Source of the DNA: Streptomyces tendae
Lineage (GTDB): Bacteria; Actinomycetota; Actinomycetes; Streptomycetales; Streptomycetaceae
Length of the DNA: 64,000 nt
Direction of reading: 5' to 3'
Assembly (NCBI RefSeq): GCF_014650435.1
Contig: NZ_BMUY01000004.1
Span: forward strand, 496,001-560,000
Each line of letters opens with the position of its first letter. The stretch's first letter is position 1. Position numbers and translations under genes: made by a program. The notes below the pieces were generated by a model. That model worked only from the letters and a program-made list of their open reading frames with translations, made no database searches and was not told the origin of the DNA. Below are positions 51,867 through 59,865 of the stretch, in pieces.

Positions 51867-52853
51867 ATGACCGTGTTGATCCTGACCAGTGAAGAGGACG
51901 TCACCGCCGACATGGTGGTGGTGCACCTGAACGCGTCGGGGGTGCCGGTGGTCCGCCTGGACCCCGCCGACCTCACCGACTCCGTCGCGCTGTCCGGCGA
52001 GTTCGTGCACGGCTCCTTCCGGGGCCATCTGTCCTCGGGGGGCCGTCTGGTGAGCATCGGCGGGCTGCGGTCCGTCTGGGTGCGCAGGCCGGGCGGCGCG
52101 GCCACGCGGGCCGCCGAGCCGTCCGCATGGCTGACCGAGGAGGCCGGTCAGGCGCTGTACGGCATGCTGCGCGGCTCGGGCGCGCGCTGGATGAACCAGC
52201 CGGACGCCGCGCACCGGGCCAGGTACAAGCCCTGGCAGCTGCGCCTGGCCCAGCGGTGCGGGCTGCCCGTGCCGGCGACGCTGATCACGACGTTCCCGCG
52301 GGCCGCGCGCGAGTTCGCCGAGCGCTACCCGGACCTGGTGGTCAAGCCCGTCTCCGGCGCCCATCCGCAGGACCCGCCCCTGGCGGTGCCGACCAGCCGG
52401 GTCCCGCCCGAGGCCGACTTCTCCGCCGTCGCGCACGGCCCGACGCTGCTGCAACGCCGGGTCGCCAAGCGTGCCGACATCCGGCTGACCGTCGTCGGCG
52501 AGGAGTTGCTGGCCGCCCAGAAGACGGCACTGTCGAGCCTGGACCCCGACGAGGTGGACGTCCGTTTCACGCCGTCGGCCGAGCCGTGGCGGCCGGCCGA
52601 GGTGCCGCCGCGCGTCGCCGAGCAGGTCCGCGCCTACCTCGGCGCCGCCGGACTGGCCTACGGCGCCCTCGACTTCGCCGAGGACGGCGACGGCACCTGG
52701 TGGTTCCTCGAGTGCAACCAGTCGGGGCAGTTCGGCTTCGTCGAGGTGGACACGGGCCAGCCGATCGCCCGCACCATCGCTGAGTGGCTGGCCCGGCCCG
52801 GCGCCGCGGACCCGGTGGACGCGGGCGGCCCCGACACGGCGGCGGTCGGGTGA
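51867..52853 (+). CDS. ATP-grasp ribosomal peptide maturase
   Basis: The protein has 328 residues. It has an N-terminal pre-ATP-grasp domain (TVLILTSEEDVTADMVVVHL, SVWVRRPG), then the ATP-grasp: ERYPDLVVKPVSGAHPQDPP (ATP-binding Lys), TLLQRRVAKRADIRLTVVGE, and Mg/ATP ligands in ALDFAEDGDGTWWFLECNQS with GQFGFVEV. This matches graspetide maturases, which phosphorylate Asp/Glu side chains and form ester or amide links to Ser/Thr/Lys. The leader binds the enzyme. The start ATG 51867 has only a weak ribosome site, and coupling to the precursor is likely. The usual companion methyltransferase (PIMT) is not present nearby. Confidence 0.9.
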   Translation: MTVLILTSEEDVTADMVVVHLNASGVPVVRLDPADLTDSVALSGEFVHGSFRGHLSSGGRLVSIGGLRSVWVRRPGGAATRAAEPSAWLTEEAGQALYGMLRGSGARWMNQPDAAHRARYKPWQLRLAQRCGLPVPATLITTFPRAAREFAERYPDLVVKPVSGAHPQDPPLAVPTSRVPPEADFSAVAHGPTLLQRRVAKRADIRLTVVGEELLAAQKTALSSLDPDEVDVRFTPSAEPWRPAEVPPRVAEQVRAYLGAAGLAYGALDFAEDGDGTWWFLECNQSGQFGFVEVDTGQPIARTIAEWLARPGAADPVDAGGPDTAAVG

Positions 52854-52861
52854 GGTCGGGT

Positions 52862-52881
52862 GCGCCCGTCAGTGCGGGCGC
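52862..52881. terminator. Hairpin after the graspetide maturase gene
   Basis: GCGCCCG (52862-52868), a TCAGTG loop and CGGGCGC (52875-52881) form a 7-bp stem. It starts eight bases after the maturase stop and overlaps the last codons of the convergent gene at 52869. Confidence 0.55.
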
Positions 52882-53084
52882 GGGCCGGGCAGCAGGGCGG
52901 TGCGCTGCCAGCCGGCGCCCGGGGACGGCTGGCGCTCGGCGCCGGGCAGGTGCCCGGGGGCGCGCAACGGACGCATGACCACCTCCAGTTCCCTGCTCAC
53001 ACGCTCGGCGTCCCGCCGCACCTGCTCGGGGACGTCACCGCGTTCGGCGACGAGTCGGTCGTAGATGGGGGAATCCTGGAACAC
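52869..53084 (-). CDS. Small conserved hypothetical protein
   Basis: The 71-residue product starts MFQDSPIYDRLVAERGDVPE and QVRRDAERVSRELEVVMRPL, a conserved pattern in Streptomyces proteins of this size, followed by a Pro/Gly tail. Charged and helical N-terminus, no export signal. It is convergent with the maturase and so is unlikely to be part of the graspetide unit. Function unknown. Confidence 0.65.
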   Translation of the reverse strand: MFQDSPIYDRLVAERGDVPEQVRRDAERVSRELEVVMRPLRAPGHLPGAERQPSPGAGWQRTALLPGPRPH

Positions 53085-53192
53085 CCGTCAACGTGCCTTT
53101 CGTGTCGTCCGCCCCCGCACGGAGGCGCGACTGAGCAGTCTAGGCGCCCGTTCACGTGGTGGTGCGCATTCCGCCAGGATGTGAACGGGCAC

Positions 53193-53696
53193 TCAGGCGC
53201 CGGTCGTGGAACCGGGCCGCACGATCATGAGAATGGTCACCGTGGCCCACAGCAGGTTGAACAGACCGGTGAACATGGCCAGCCGGACCGTGCGCGCCCG
53301 TTCGACCGGCTGCCCGTCGGCCAGTTGCCCCAGGAGCTCCTCCTGGCGCGGCAGGACGAAGGCGGCCAGGAGCCCGGCGGCGACGGCGGTGAGGGTGACG
53401 GATGTGATCAGCCACGCGTCCCCCAGCACACCCATCGAGGCGGCGGTGGCGAAGCCGAGGACCGGCACCGCGATGCCCAGACCGGCGTAGACCCGGCAGA
53501 TGCGGTGCAGCAGCCGGACGGTGCGCACGTCCCCGGCGTCCGCCCCGCCTCCGTCCCGGCCCCCGCCCGCTCCCCCGCCGGGCACCGGCACCGGCACCCG
53601 GCGGGCGGCCGCCGGGAACATGCTGGCCGCGACGGTGACGGGTCCGACCGCGACGATCGCCGCCAGGACGTGGAGGGACAGCAGGAACTTGGTCAT
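53193..53696 (-). CDS. Small integral membrane protein (DUF2269-like)
   Basis: The protein has 167 residues and four helices: FLLSLHVLAAIVAVGPVTVA, a cytoplasmic Gly/Arg-rich loop, YAGLGIAVPVLGFATAASMG, ITSVTLTAVAAGLLAAFVLP and FTGLFNLLWATVTILMIVRP. The His in LHVLAAI and the overall layout resemble DUF2269 proteins, which may bind heme-like groups. ATG 53696 is the start. Function unknown. Confidence 0.72.
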   Translation of the reverse strand: MTKFLLSLHVLAAIVAVGPVTVAASMFPAAARRVPVPVPGGGAGGGRDGGGADAGDVRTVRLLHRICRVYAGLGIAVPVLGFATAASMGVLGDAWLITSVTLTAVAAGLLAAFVLPRQEELLGQLADGQPVERARTVRLAMFTGLFNLLWATVTILMIVRPGSTTGA

Positions 53697-53862
53697 GGGG
53701 CGGGCTCCGGGAGACAGGATCGGTCGGCGTGCGGTGCTGCACAGCCACGCTAGGAACCCGGCGAGTGATCGCCCAGAGGCGGAAACGACAGCTTCCGACG
53801 GGTTCTCGCCAGGGCTCCTGTCCGGCACGTCCTGCCGCACCCCGGCCCAGGGGGCCGCGGAG

Positions 53863-54126
53863 TCACACGGCCAGTGACAGGCCGCTCTCCCCGTCGACGT
53901 CCGCCGGACGCGGCTCCGGTGCCGCGCGCCCCTTGGCGAGCAGCAGCGCGTCCGCCTTCGCCACCGCGTCGTGGACGCTGGTCGTCGCCATCATCACGCA
54001 CAGTGTGTAACTGACGTCCGTCAGGTCCCGCGTCACCGCGGGCCGCGGCCTCTCCGCCTGAGCGATCCGCAGGGATGCGTACCGCGTCAGCAACTCTCTG
54101 ACGACCTTCGGGTCCGGTTCGAGCAC
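53863..54126 (-). CDS. DUF5133 protein
   Basis: This 87-residue protein begins LEPDPKVVRELLTRYASLRI, then AQAERPRPAVTRDLTDVSYT and LCVMMATTSVHDAVAKADAL, the DUF5133 pattern known from Streptomyces. Cytoplasmic and helical, it has no known function. GTG 54126 is behind GAGAGGGG. Not linked to its neighbours. Confidence 0.75.
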   Translation of the reverse strand: MLEPDPKVVRELLTRYASLRIAQAERPRPAVTRDLTDVSYTLCVMMATTSVHDAVAKADALLLAKGRAAPEPRPADVDGESGLSLAV

Positions 54127-54224
54127 GAAGCGCCCCTCTCTCGACTTTCGCTGCGTATGCCCGGACCCCGCCGTCACAATCGCATCGTGCGTACCGTCGC
54201 CCGCAATTGACCGGATCCAGACGC

Positions 54225-55070
54225 TCAGCGCCCCGCCCACTCCCGTTCCATCACCTCCCGGAAGCCGTGCGGCGGGCGGCCGGTGACATGTTCGACCGTG
54301 TCGGTGGTGCGGTCCTCGGCCCCCTGGGCGATCGCACGGTCCAGGTCGGCGAGCAGCACGGCGAAGTCCGGCGGTACCACGCTCGCGAGGTGGGCACCCA
54401 ATTCCTCGGGAGTCAGGGCCCGGTGGACGACCGGCCGGCCGCCGACCCGGGTGAGGACCGCGGCGACCTCGTCGTGGGTGAGGGGCTCGGGCCCGGTGAG
54501 GACCAGATCGGTGTTCGGGGCGTGGTCGTCGGTGAGGGCGTGCACGGCGACGGCGGCGATGTCGTCGGCGTCGACGAAGGCCACCCGACCGCTTCCGGTG
54601 GCGGTCCAAAAGACGCCGTCCCGGCGGATGCCGGTGGCGTGGGCGTGGTCGCCGGTGAAGTTCTGCATGAACCACGAGGGCCGGAGCACCGCCCACTGGT
54701 CGAACAGGCCCGGCAGTTCCCGGTGCACCCGGCCCACCGCCGGACCGCCCTCGGGCACGGCGGAGGAACTGAGCAGTACGGCACGGTGCACACCTGAGGC
54801 ACGGGCCAGGCGCAGGAAGGGCAGCATGACCGCGGCCGGGTCCGTGTCACCCACCGGCGGGACGAGGTAGACGCGGTCCGCTCCGCCGAGGGCCGCCTCG
54901 TGCGTGGTGGCGTCGTACCAGTCGAAGCGGACCGGCTGCGCGCCCGGCAGCGGGGCAGCGCGCCGTCCGGCGGCCCTCACCGGGTGCCCGGCGGCGACCA
55001 GCCGGGCGACGGTGCGGCTCCCGGTCGTGCCGGTGGCGCCGATCACCAGCGTCGTACCGATGGCGGTCAT
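54225..55070 (-). CDS. NmrA-like NAD(P)-binding protein
   Basis: The protein has 281 residues. N-terminal Rossmann motif TTLVIGATGTTGSRTVARLV; then FDWYDATTHEAALGGADRVY, VLLSSSAVPEGGPAVGRVHR and LRPSWFMQNFTGDH, all NmrA/atypical-SDR blocks. Such proteins are NADPH-linked reductases or redox sensors. It overlaps the SnoaL-like gene upstream by ATGA; the divergent TetR gene is the likely regulator of both. Confidence 0.88.
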   Translation of the reverse strand: MTAIGTTLVIGATGTTGSRTVARLVAAGHPVRAAGRRAAPLPGAQPVRFDWYDATTHEAALGGADRVYLVPPVGDTDPAAVMLPFLRLARASGVHRAVLLSSSAVPEGGPAVGRVHRELPGLFDQWAVLRPSWFMQNFTGDHAHATGIRRDGVFWTATGSGRVAFVDADDIAAVAVHALTDDHAPNTDLVLTGPEPLTHDEVAAVLTRVGGRPVVHRALTPEELGAHLASVVPPDFAVLLADLDRAIAQGAEDRTTDTVEHVTGRPPHGFREVMEREWAGR

Positions 55071-55492
55071 CGGGCGCTCCCGGCGAATTCGGCGCCGGGT
55101 TCCAGCAGTGCCAGCGGGTTCCAGTAGTCGCGGTAGGACGTGAACCGGCCGTCCTCGACGGTCACCACGGCGATGTACGTCATGTCGAAGGGGGCGCCCG
55201 TCCGCACCAGCCGGCCCACGCCCCGCATCTCCACCACGACGGTTCGGGTGTCGGTCGTCTCGTGGACGCGCAGGTCGGGGAAGTCGTGCAGGTCGATGTG
55301 GTCGGGATAGTGCCGCATGTAGGCGGCGACGGCCTCCCGCCCCTCCAGTCGCCGAGGCCGCCCCTCGGGGGCGAAGGGGAATTCCATGACGCCGTCGTCG
55401 GCCCACAGGCCGACCCAGCCGTCGATGTCCTTGTCCAGCAGCAGACGCAGGCCGTGCCGGAACAGGTCCGACGGGGACATGGGGGTGGGCAT
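55067..55492 (-). CDS. SnoaL-like/NTF2-fold protein
   Basis: The protein has 141 residues: SPSDLFRHGLRLLLDKDIDG, WVGLWADDGVMEFPFAPEGR, EAVAAYMRHYPDHIDLHDFP and VEDGRFTSYRDYWNPLALLE. These are typical SnoaL-like polyketide-cyclase-fold blocks, used for small hydrophobic ligands. The final RDYWNPL is a family hallmark. Start ATG 55492 is behind GAGGAG; ATG 55480 is an alternative. First gene of a two-gene unit with the NmrA-like gene. Confidence 0.85.
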   Translation of the reverse strand: MPTPMSPSDLFRHGLRLLLDKDIDGWVGLWADDGVMEFPFAPEGRPRRLEGREAVAAYMRHYPDHIDLHDFPDLRVHETTDTRTVVVEMRGVGRLVRTGAPFDMTYIAVVTVEDGRFTSYRDYWNPLALLEPGAEFAGSAR

Positions 55493-55542
55493 GGGTGTAC
55501 TCCTCTGCACCGCGCCTTCCCGGCGCGGTCGTCGCATAGAAT

Positions 55543-55585
55543 GCGGACCGGCGGTCCGCTTCAAACAATACGGACCGACAGTCCG
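55543..55585. promoter_or_regulatory. Paired TetR operators between the SnoaL-like and tetR genes
   Basis: GCGGACCGGCGGTCCGC (55543-55559) is a palindrome with perfect 7-bp arms, and CGGACCGACAGTCCG (55571-55585) is a close second copy, centres 27 bp apart. They lie between the divergent starts at 55492 and 55627 and probably bind the TetR protein. Confidence 0.72.
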
Positions 55586-55626
55586 CTTTGCAACGCGCAC
55601 CGCCCCCCTGCCCGGAGGAGACCCCA

Positions 55627-56220
55627 GTGACCGAGCGCAAGCCCCGCAAGGACGCGGCCCGCAACCGGGCGGCCGTCCTCGCTGCCGCCGATGCCCTCTT
55701 CACCGACTGCGAAAGTCCCGACGACGTCACCATGGCCGATGTCGCGGCGGCCGCCGGCGTCGGCAAGGGCACCCTCTTCCGGGCCTTCGGCGACCGGGTC
55801 GGACTGGTCAAGGCGCTGTACGAGGCCCGGCTCGAGCCGGTGGGACGGGCCGTCGAGACGGGACCGCCGCCGCTGGGCCCCGGAGCCGAGCCGCAGCGCC
55901 GCGTGACGGCCCTGCTCGACGCCCTCCTGTGCTTCAAGCTCGACAACCGGGGCCTGGCGCTGGCGCTGGAGGCCACGGGGCACGACAGCCCCTACGGGGC
56001 GGAGCACTACGAGCGCTGGCACACCCTGCTCCGCTCCGTGCTGGAGGAGGTGCCCGGCCTTGCCGACGGCGAGTTCGCCGCCCACGCACTGCTCGCCGCC
56101 GTCCGGGCCGACCTGGTGGAGCACCTGGCCGGCCGGCGGGGCGTGCCCCGCGAACGGATGCGCGCCCAGCTCGCCGACTACACCGCCCGGGTCCTCGGCC
56201 CGGCCCCCGCACGGCCCTGA
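55627..56220 (+). CDS. TetR-family transcriptional regulator
   Basis: The protein has 197 residues. HTH at ~10-55: RKDAARNRAAVLAAADALFT, then VTMADVAAAAGVGKGTLFRA and FGDRVGLVKALYEARL. The C-terminal ligand domain matches the TetR_C group found with NmrA-like reductases. GTG 55627 follows GGAGGAGAC. It is divergent from the SnoaL-like/NmrA-like genes, with two operators in between, so it most likely represses them and itself. Confidence 0.9.
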   Translation: MTERKPRKDAARNRAAVLAAADALFTDCESPDDVTMADVAAAAGVGKGTLFRAFGDRVGLVKALYEARLEPVGRAVETGPPPLGPGAEPQRRVTALLDALLCFKLDNRGLALALEATGHDSPYGAEHYERWHTLLRSVLEEVPGLADGEFAAHALLAAVRADLVEHLAGRRGVPRERMRAQLADYTARVLGPAPARP

Positions 56221-56242
56221 GGTCCGGACGGCGCGGCCGTGC

Positions 56243-58012
56243 TCAGGCCACCTGACCGCTGTGGAGTGCGGTGTACGCCCCGCCCCCGGCCAGCAGTTCC
56301 TCGTGCGTGCCGATCTCCTGGATGCGGCCGTCGCCCATCACCACGATCCGGTCCGCGCCCCGCACGGTGGACAGCCGGTGCGCCACCACGAACGTGGTGC
56401 GCCCGCGCAGCAGCCGGGCCAGCGCCTGCTGGACGAGCGCCTCCGAGCGGGTGTCCAGCGCCGAGGTGGCCTCGTCGAGGATCAGCACCCGGGGGTCCCG
56501 GATCAGGGCGCGGGCGATGGCCAGGCGCTGACGCTGCCCGCCGGACAACCGCGCTCCGTGCTCCCCGACCAGGGTGTCCAGGCCGCGCGGCAACCGGTCG
56601 ACGAACTCCAGGGCGTTGGCGTCGCGCAGGGCGCCGCGCACGGTCTCCTCGTCGGCGTCGTCCATGCCGTAGGCGACGTTCTCCCGGATCGTGCCGTCGA
56701 ACAGGATCGACTCCTGCGGCACCACTGAGACGAAGCGCCGGTACGTGCGCAGGTCGAGGGTGTTCATGTCGGTGCCGTCCAGCAGCAGCCGGCCGGAGGT
56801 CGGCCGCAGGAAGCCGATCACCAGGTTGAGGACGGTGGACTTGCCGGCGCCGGACGCGCCCACCAGGGCGATGGTCTCGCCCGGTTCGACGCGGAGGGTG
56901 AAGTCGCTGACCGCGGGCCGCCCGTCGCTCTCGTAGAGGTGCCCGACGCCCTCGAAGGCGACGGCTCCGCGCAGGGCCGTCACCTCCTTCTTGCCCTCGT
57001 TGTCCTCCAGTTCGGGGGCCTGGAGCACCTCGCCGACCGAACGGACGGACTCCAGGCCCTTGGTGATGACGGGGGCCAGACCCGCCAGCGTCGTCGTGGA
57101 GTTGGTGAGGGTGGTCAGGAAGGCGCTGAGCATGACGACGTCGCCGGCGGTGACTCCCCAGACGTCGTAGTACGAGATCAGCGCGGCGCCGGCCAGTACC
57201 AGGACTCCGACCACGTTGAGCACGACCCAGGACAGCGAGCCGAAGCGGCCGTTGACCAGGTCCAGGCGCATCCCGGAGGTCAGCAGCCGGTCCAGGGTGC
57301 CGTCCATGCGGCGCAGCGCTTTGCCCTCCAGGCCGTGGGCACGGGTGACCGGGATGAGCCGGGTCATCTCCGTGACCCGCGAGGACAGGGTCTCCACCTC
57401 GTGGCGGAAGCGCTCGTTGTGGGTGCGCAGCCGGGCTCGGAGCCGGGCCACGAGCACGGAGGCGGCGGGGACGACGACGAGGAAGACGGGCAGGAACTCC
57501 GGGGTGCGCACGGCGATGATGACGAGGCCGCCGGTGAGCACGGTGAAGGCGCCGAGCCCGGTCTCGGCGGTCTGCTGCACCATCTGTTCCACCGTCTCCA
57601 CGTCCCGGACGACCTTGGCCTGGAGCACGCCCGCGCTCACCCGCGAGTGGTAGCCGATGGAGAGTTGCTGCATGCGCGTGCACAGTGCGGAGCGCAGCGC
57701 GGTGCCCATGCGGCGCACGCTGCCGTAAAGGAGGCGGACGTACAGCAGGTGCAGCGGGTAGTTGATCACCAGGATGAACATGATGATCCCGGTGCTGGTC
57801 CACAGGTCGGCGATCGGGCCGTGCTGCACGACGGTGTCGATGATGGCGGCCGTGATCAGGGGCAGCAGCCAGATCGGGCTGTGCTTCACGGTGAAGACCG
57901 CCACCGCGCCGGCCAGTCGGCGGCGGTCGGCGCGGAACAGGTAGACGAGTGTGCGTATCGGGTGTTCGCCCCGGTAGCGGTGATCGAGCGGCTTTTCCAT
58001 CGACGACGCCAT
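56243..58012 (-). CDS. ABC exporter half-transporter (membrane domain fused to ATPase)
   Basis: The protein has 589 residues. ABC transmembrane domain at ~30-310 with six helices; ATPase at ~345-580. Walker A GETIALVGASGAGKSTVLNL, Q-loop VSVVPQESILFDGTIRENVA, signature ARLSGGQRQRLAIARALIRD, Walker B VLILDEATSALDTRSEALVQ and H-loop TTFVVAHRLSTVRGADRIVV. It probably homodimerises to export a lipid or drug. ATG 58012 is behind CAGGAGG. A perfect inverted repeat at 58041-58067 may be its operator. No partner gene or precursor peptide adjoins. Confidence 0.93.
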   Translation of the reverse strand: MASSMEKPLDHRYRGEHPIRTLVYLFRADRRRLAGAVAVFTVKHSPIWLLPLITAAIIDTVVQHGPIADLWTSTGIIMFILVINYPLHLLYVRLLYGSVRRMGTALRSALCTRMQQLSIGYHSRVSAGVLQAKVVRDVETVEQMVQQTAETGLGAFTVLTGGLVIIAVRTPEFLPVFLVVVPAASVLVARLRARLRTHNERFRHEVETLSSRVTEMTRLIPVTRAHGLEGKALRRMDGTLDRLLTSGMRLDLVNGRFGSLSWVVLNVVGVLVLAGAALISYYDVWGVTAGDVVMLSAFLTTLTNSTTTLAGLAPVITKGLESVRSVGEVLQAPELEDNEGKKEVTALRGAVAFEGVGHLYESDGRPAVSDFTLRVEPGETIALVGASGAGKSTVLNLVIGFLRPTSGRLLLDGTDMNTLDLRTYRRFVSVVPQESILFDGTIRENVAYGMDDADEETVRGALRDANALEFVDRLPRGLDTLVGEHGARLSGGQRQRLAIARALIRDPRVLILDEATSALDTRSEALVQQALARLLRGRTTFVVAHRLSTVRGADRIVVMGDGRIQEIGTHEELLAGGGAYTALHSGQVA

Positions 58013-58040
58013 CGGCGTGGTCCTCCTGGTGACCAAGTGG

Positions 58041-58067
58041 GGAAAGCGCTTGCTTCCCGCGCTTTCC
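58041..58067. promoter_or_regulatory. Inverted repeat upstream of the ABC exporter gene
   Basis: GGAAAGCGC (58041-58049) and GCGCTTTCC (58059-58067) are perfect 9-bp arms with a 9-bp spacer, 29 bp before the start codon. The arm AAAGCGCTT is like LacI-family operators, so a sugar-type regulator is possible. Confidence 0.6.
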
Positions 58068-58192
58068 TACCCGGTCGGCCCGGAGTGCGCCACACCGTCC
58101 CGCACCTTGGAAGGGGGACCCGCGCCTTCTCCCCCGTGGAGGGCGCGGGCCCCGGTCTTCGGGGCGCGGGGCACGTCGCCCGGAGCGGGGGC

Positions 58193-58738
58193 TCAGTCCT
58201 TGAGGGTGCGGGCGAGTTCGGTGGTGGCCCGGGTGATCTCGGTGTCGTCGTCGGCCATCAGCCGCTCCAGGCCGTCCCGTCGGGCGCGGACGGCCTGCCG
58301 CGCCGCGCGCTCCCAGGCCACCGGATTCTCCCGGTGGTTGAGCAGCTTGGGGTAGGCGGTGGCCGTGGTCTCCCACTGCCGGGCGTCGGCGATGTTCTTG
58401 AGGAGCTGGATGATCTGCGCCCGGCAGCTCACCTGGGGTCGCTGCGCCAACTCCCACAGGAAGGGGACCGTCGCGGCGGTCGCCTGCTCGACGACGAAGC
58501 CGTACTGGCAGATGCGGCCCCGCAGGTCGCCGAGGGCGGCGCGGGCGGTCTCGGCGTCGCCCCGGGCGACCTTGCGCAGCAGCCGGGGAATGGCCGCCGC
58601 CGAACCGGTGGAGTCCTGGATGTCGCTCCAGGGCACGCCGTCGAGACCGGCGAGCAGGGCGGTGGAGCGGGGCGAGCCGGTCGACGTGTGACGGTCGGTG
58701 CGCTGGATGCTCGGCTCGGGTGTCGGAGCGCTGCGCAT
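58193..58738 (-). CDS. Hypothetical protein with HEAT-like helices
   Basis: The protein has 181 residues. The core ~45-175 is helical: AAIPRLLRKVARGDAETARA, ALGDLRGRICQYGFVVEQAT, AATVPFLWELAQRPQVSCRA and QIIQLLKNIADARQWETTAT. The pattern, with PFLWEL and LLKNIA, is like the HEAT-like proteins common in Streptomyces. No enzymatic motif or signal. Start ATG 58738. Function unknown. Confidence 0.75.
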   Translation of the reverse strand: MRSAPTPEPSIQRTDRHTSTGSPRSTALLAGLDGVPWSDIQDSTGSAAAIPRLLRKVARGDAETARAALGDLRGRICQYGFVVEQATAATVPFLWELAQRPQVSCRAQIIQLLKNIADARQWETTATAYPKLLNHRENPVAWERAARQAVRARRDGLERLMADDDTEITRATTELARTLKD

Positions 58739-58766
58739 GGTGTGGGGCCCTTCCGCGGCAGTCGGG

Positions 58767-59306
58767 TCAGGTGAGGGAACGGGTCGACAACGTGGCCCAG
58801 ACCGTCTTGCCCGCCGGCGGGCGCGGGGTCCAGCCCCACTCCTCGGCGAGGGCGTCGACGATGCACAGGCCGCGTCCGTGCTCCCGGAGAGCGGAGCCGT
58901 CGGACGGGTTGAACGGGTTGAACACGGGTGCGTTGTCCCCGGGATCGGAGACGGTCAGCGTCAGGGCGGCGGGGCCCAGGGCCAGTCCGAGCCTGACCTC
59001 CGGTGCGCCGGCCGCCGCCGAGGGCACGGCGTGCGTCACGGCGTTGGAGATCAGTTCGGTGATCACGAGCACCGCGTCGTCACCGCGGTGGTCGAGGGAC
59101 CACCCGCGCAGGGTGTCCCGAGTGAAGACCCGAGCCCGTGCGAACCCCTCGCCGCTGCACGCGACGCGCAGCACGGCGGCGGTCGGGCGGCCACCGAGGG
59201 CGGGGCGGCGCCCCGCGTACGGAAGCCCTTCGGAGCGGCTCGTCGCGCCTGCCTCCGACACGGGTTCGCCGGGCGACCGGAGCGTTGGATGCGCAGGTGA
59301 CGGCAC
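58767..59306 (-). CDS. ATP-binding protein of the anti-sigma/AbaA-like type (HATPase)
   Basis: The protein has 179 residues. After a ~45-residue basic N-terminus the GHKL domain shows AVLVITELISNAVTHAVPSA (N-box), LTLTVSDPGDNAPVFNPF and REHGRGLCIVDALAEEWGWT with PPAGKTVWATL. It pairs in the genome with DUF397 and XRE-DUF5753 genes, as in the whiJ/abaA-like groups of Streptomyces. It probably lacks classical kinase activity in this setting, but that is unproven. ATG 59306 is the start; a later start is possible. Confidence 0.83.
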   Translation of the reverse strand: MPSPAHPTLRSPGEPVSEAGATSRSEGLPYAGRRPALGGRPTAAVLRVACSGEGFARARVFTRDTLRGWSLDHRGDDAVLVITELISNAVTHAVPSAAAGAPEVRLGLALGPAALTLTVSDPGDNAPVFNPFNPSDGSALREHGRGLCIVDALAEEWGWTPRPPAGKTVWATLSTRSLT

Positions 59307-59486
59307 AGCATCTCCCTGATGCGACGTCAGAACGGGACCTCAACCGGGGGGTTGACGCCACGGCTATTATCCACGCTTAGAGCGCTCGCGTGCAATTGCA
59401 CGAGAAATTGCGCGAAAAAAGTCGGATGGGGGCGCTCGGGGACCGGCACGACACGGTCCGCTCCCCCGAACAGCAAGGAGACCGCG

Positions 59487-59714
59487 GTGCCACCAGTGCG
59501 CAACGGAGTGCAGGCCAGCCAGTTGGACGCCTGCTGGAAGAAGAGTCGGCACAGCAACGCCGAGGGCAACTGCGTCGAGGTCGCCCTCGTGGACGGAGGC
59601 ATCGCGATGCGCAACTCCCGTGACCCCGACGGCCCCGCGCTCGTCTACACCCCGGCTGAGGTGGCCGCGTTCCTGGCGGGGGCGAAGGAAGGCGAGTTCG
59701 ACCACCTGGTGTAG
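59487..59714 (+). CDS. DUF397 protein
   Basis: The protein has 75 residues. The DUF397 pattern is complete: ACWKKSRHSNAEGNCVEVAL then VDGGIAMRNSRDPDGPALVY and TPAEVAAFLAGAKEGEFDHL. DUF397 proteins are small partners of XRE-DUF5753 regulators and modulate their activity in development. GTG 59487 follows AAGGAGA. The XRE gene is 151 bp downstream on the same strand. Confidence 0.93.
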   Translation: MPPVRNGVQASQLDACWKKSRHSNAEGNCVEVALVDGGIAMRNSRDPDGPALVYTPAEVAAFLAGAKEGEFDHLV

Positions 59715-59865
59715 CGCGCCACCTGGTGTAGCGCGGCGGCGGCGTGGCGGCGGCATGGCGGACTCAAGCGGAGGCCAACTACCCGATTTCTTCAGGCGGA
59801 TGCGGCGGGCCCCGATGGGATGAGATAGTCTTTCCTTCAAGTCTGCCGGTCTGCTGGGAGTCAGG

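Noticed and set aside
53863..54126. DUF5133 gene as part of the graspetide unit
   Set aside because: It is over 1 kb away on the opposite strand with unrelated genes in between.
56243..58012. ABC exporter as the graspetide transporter
   Set aside because: It lies 3.4 kb away on the other strand, lacks a peptidase C39 domain and has its own candidate operator.
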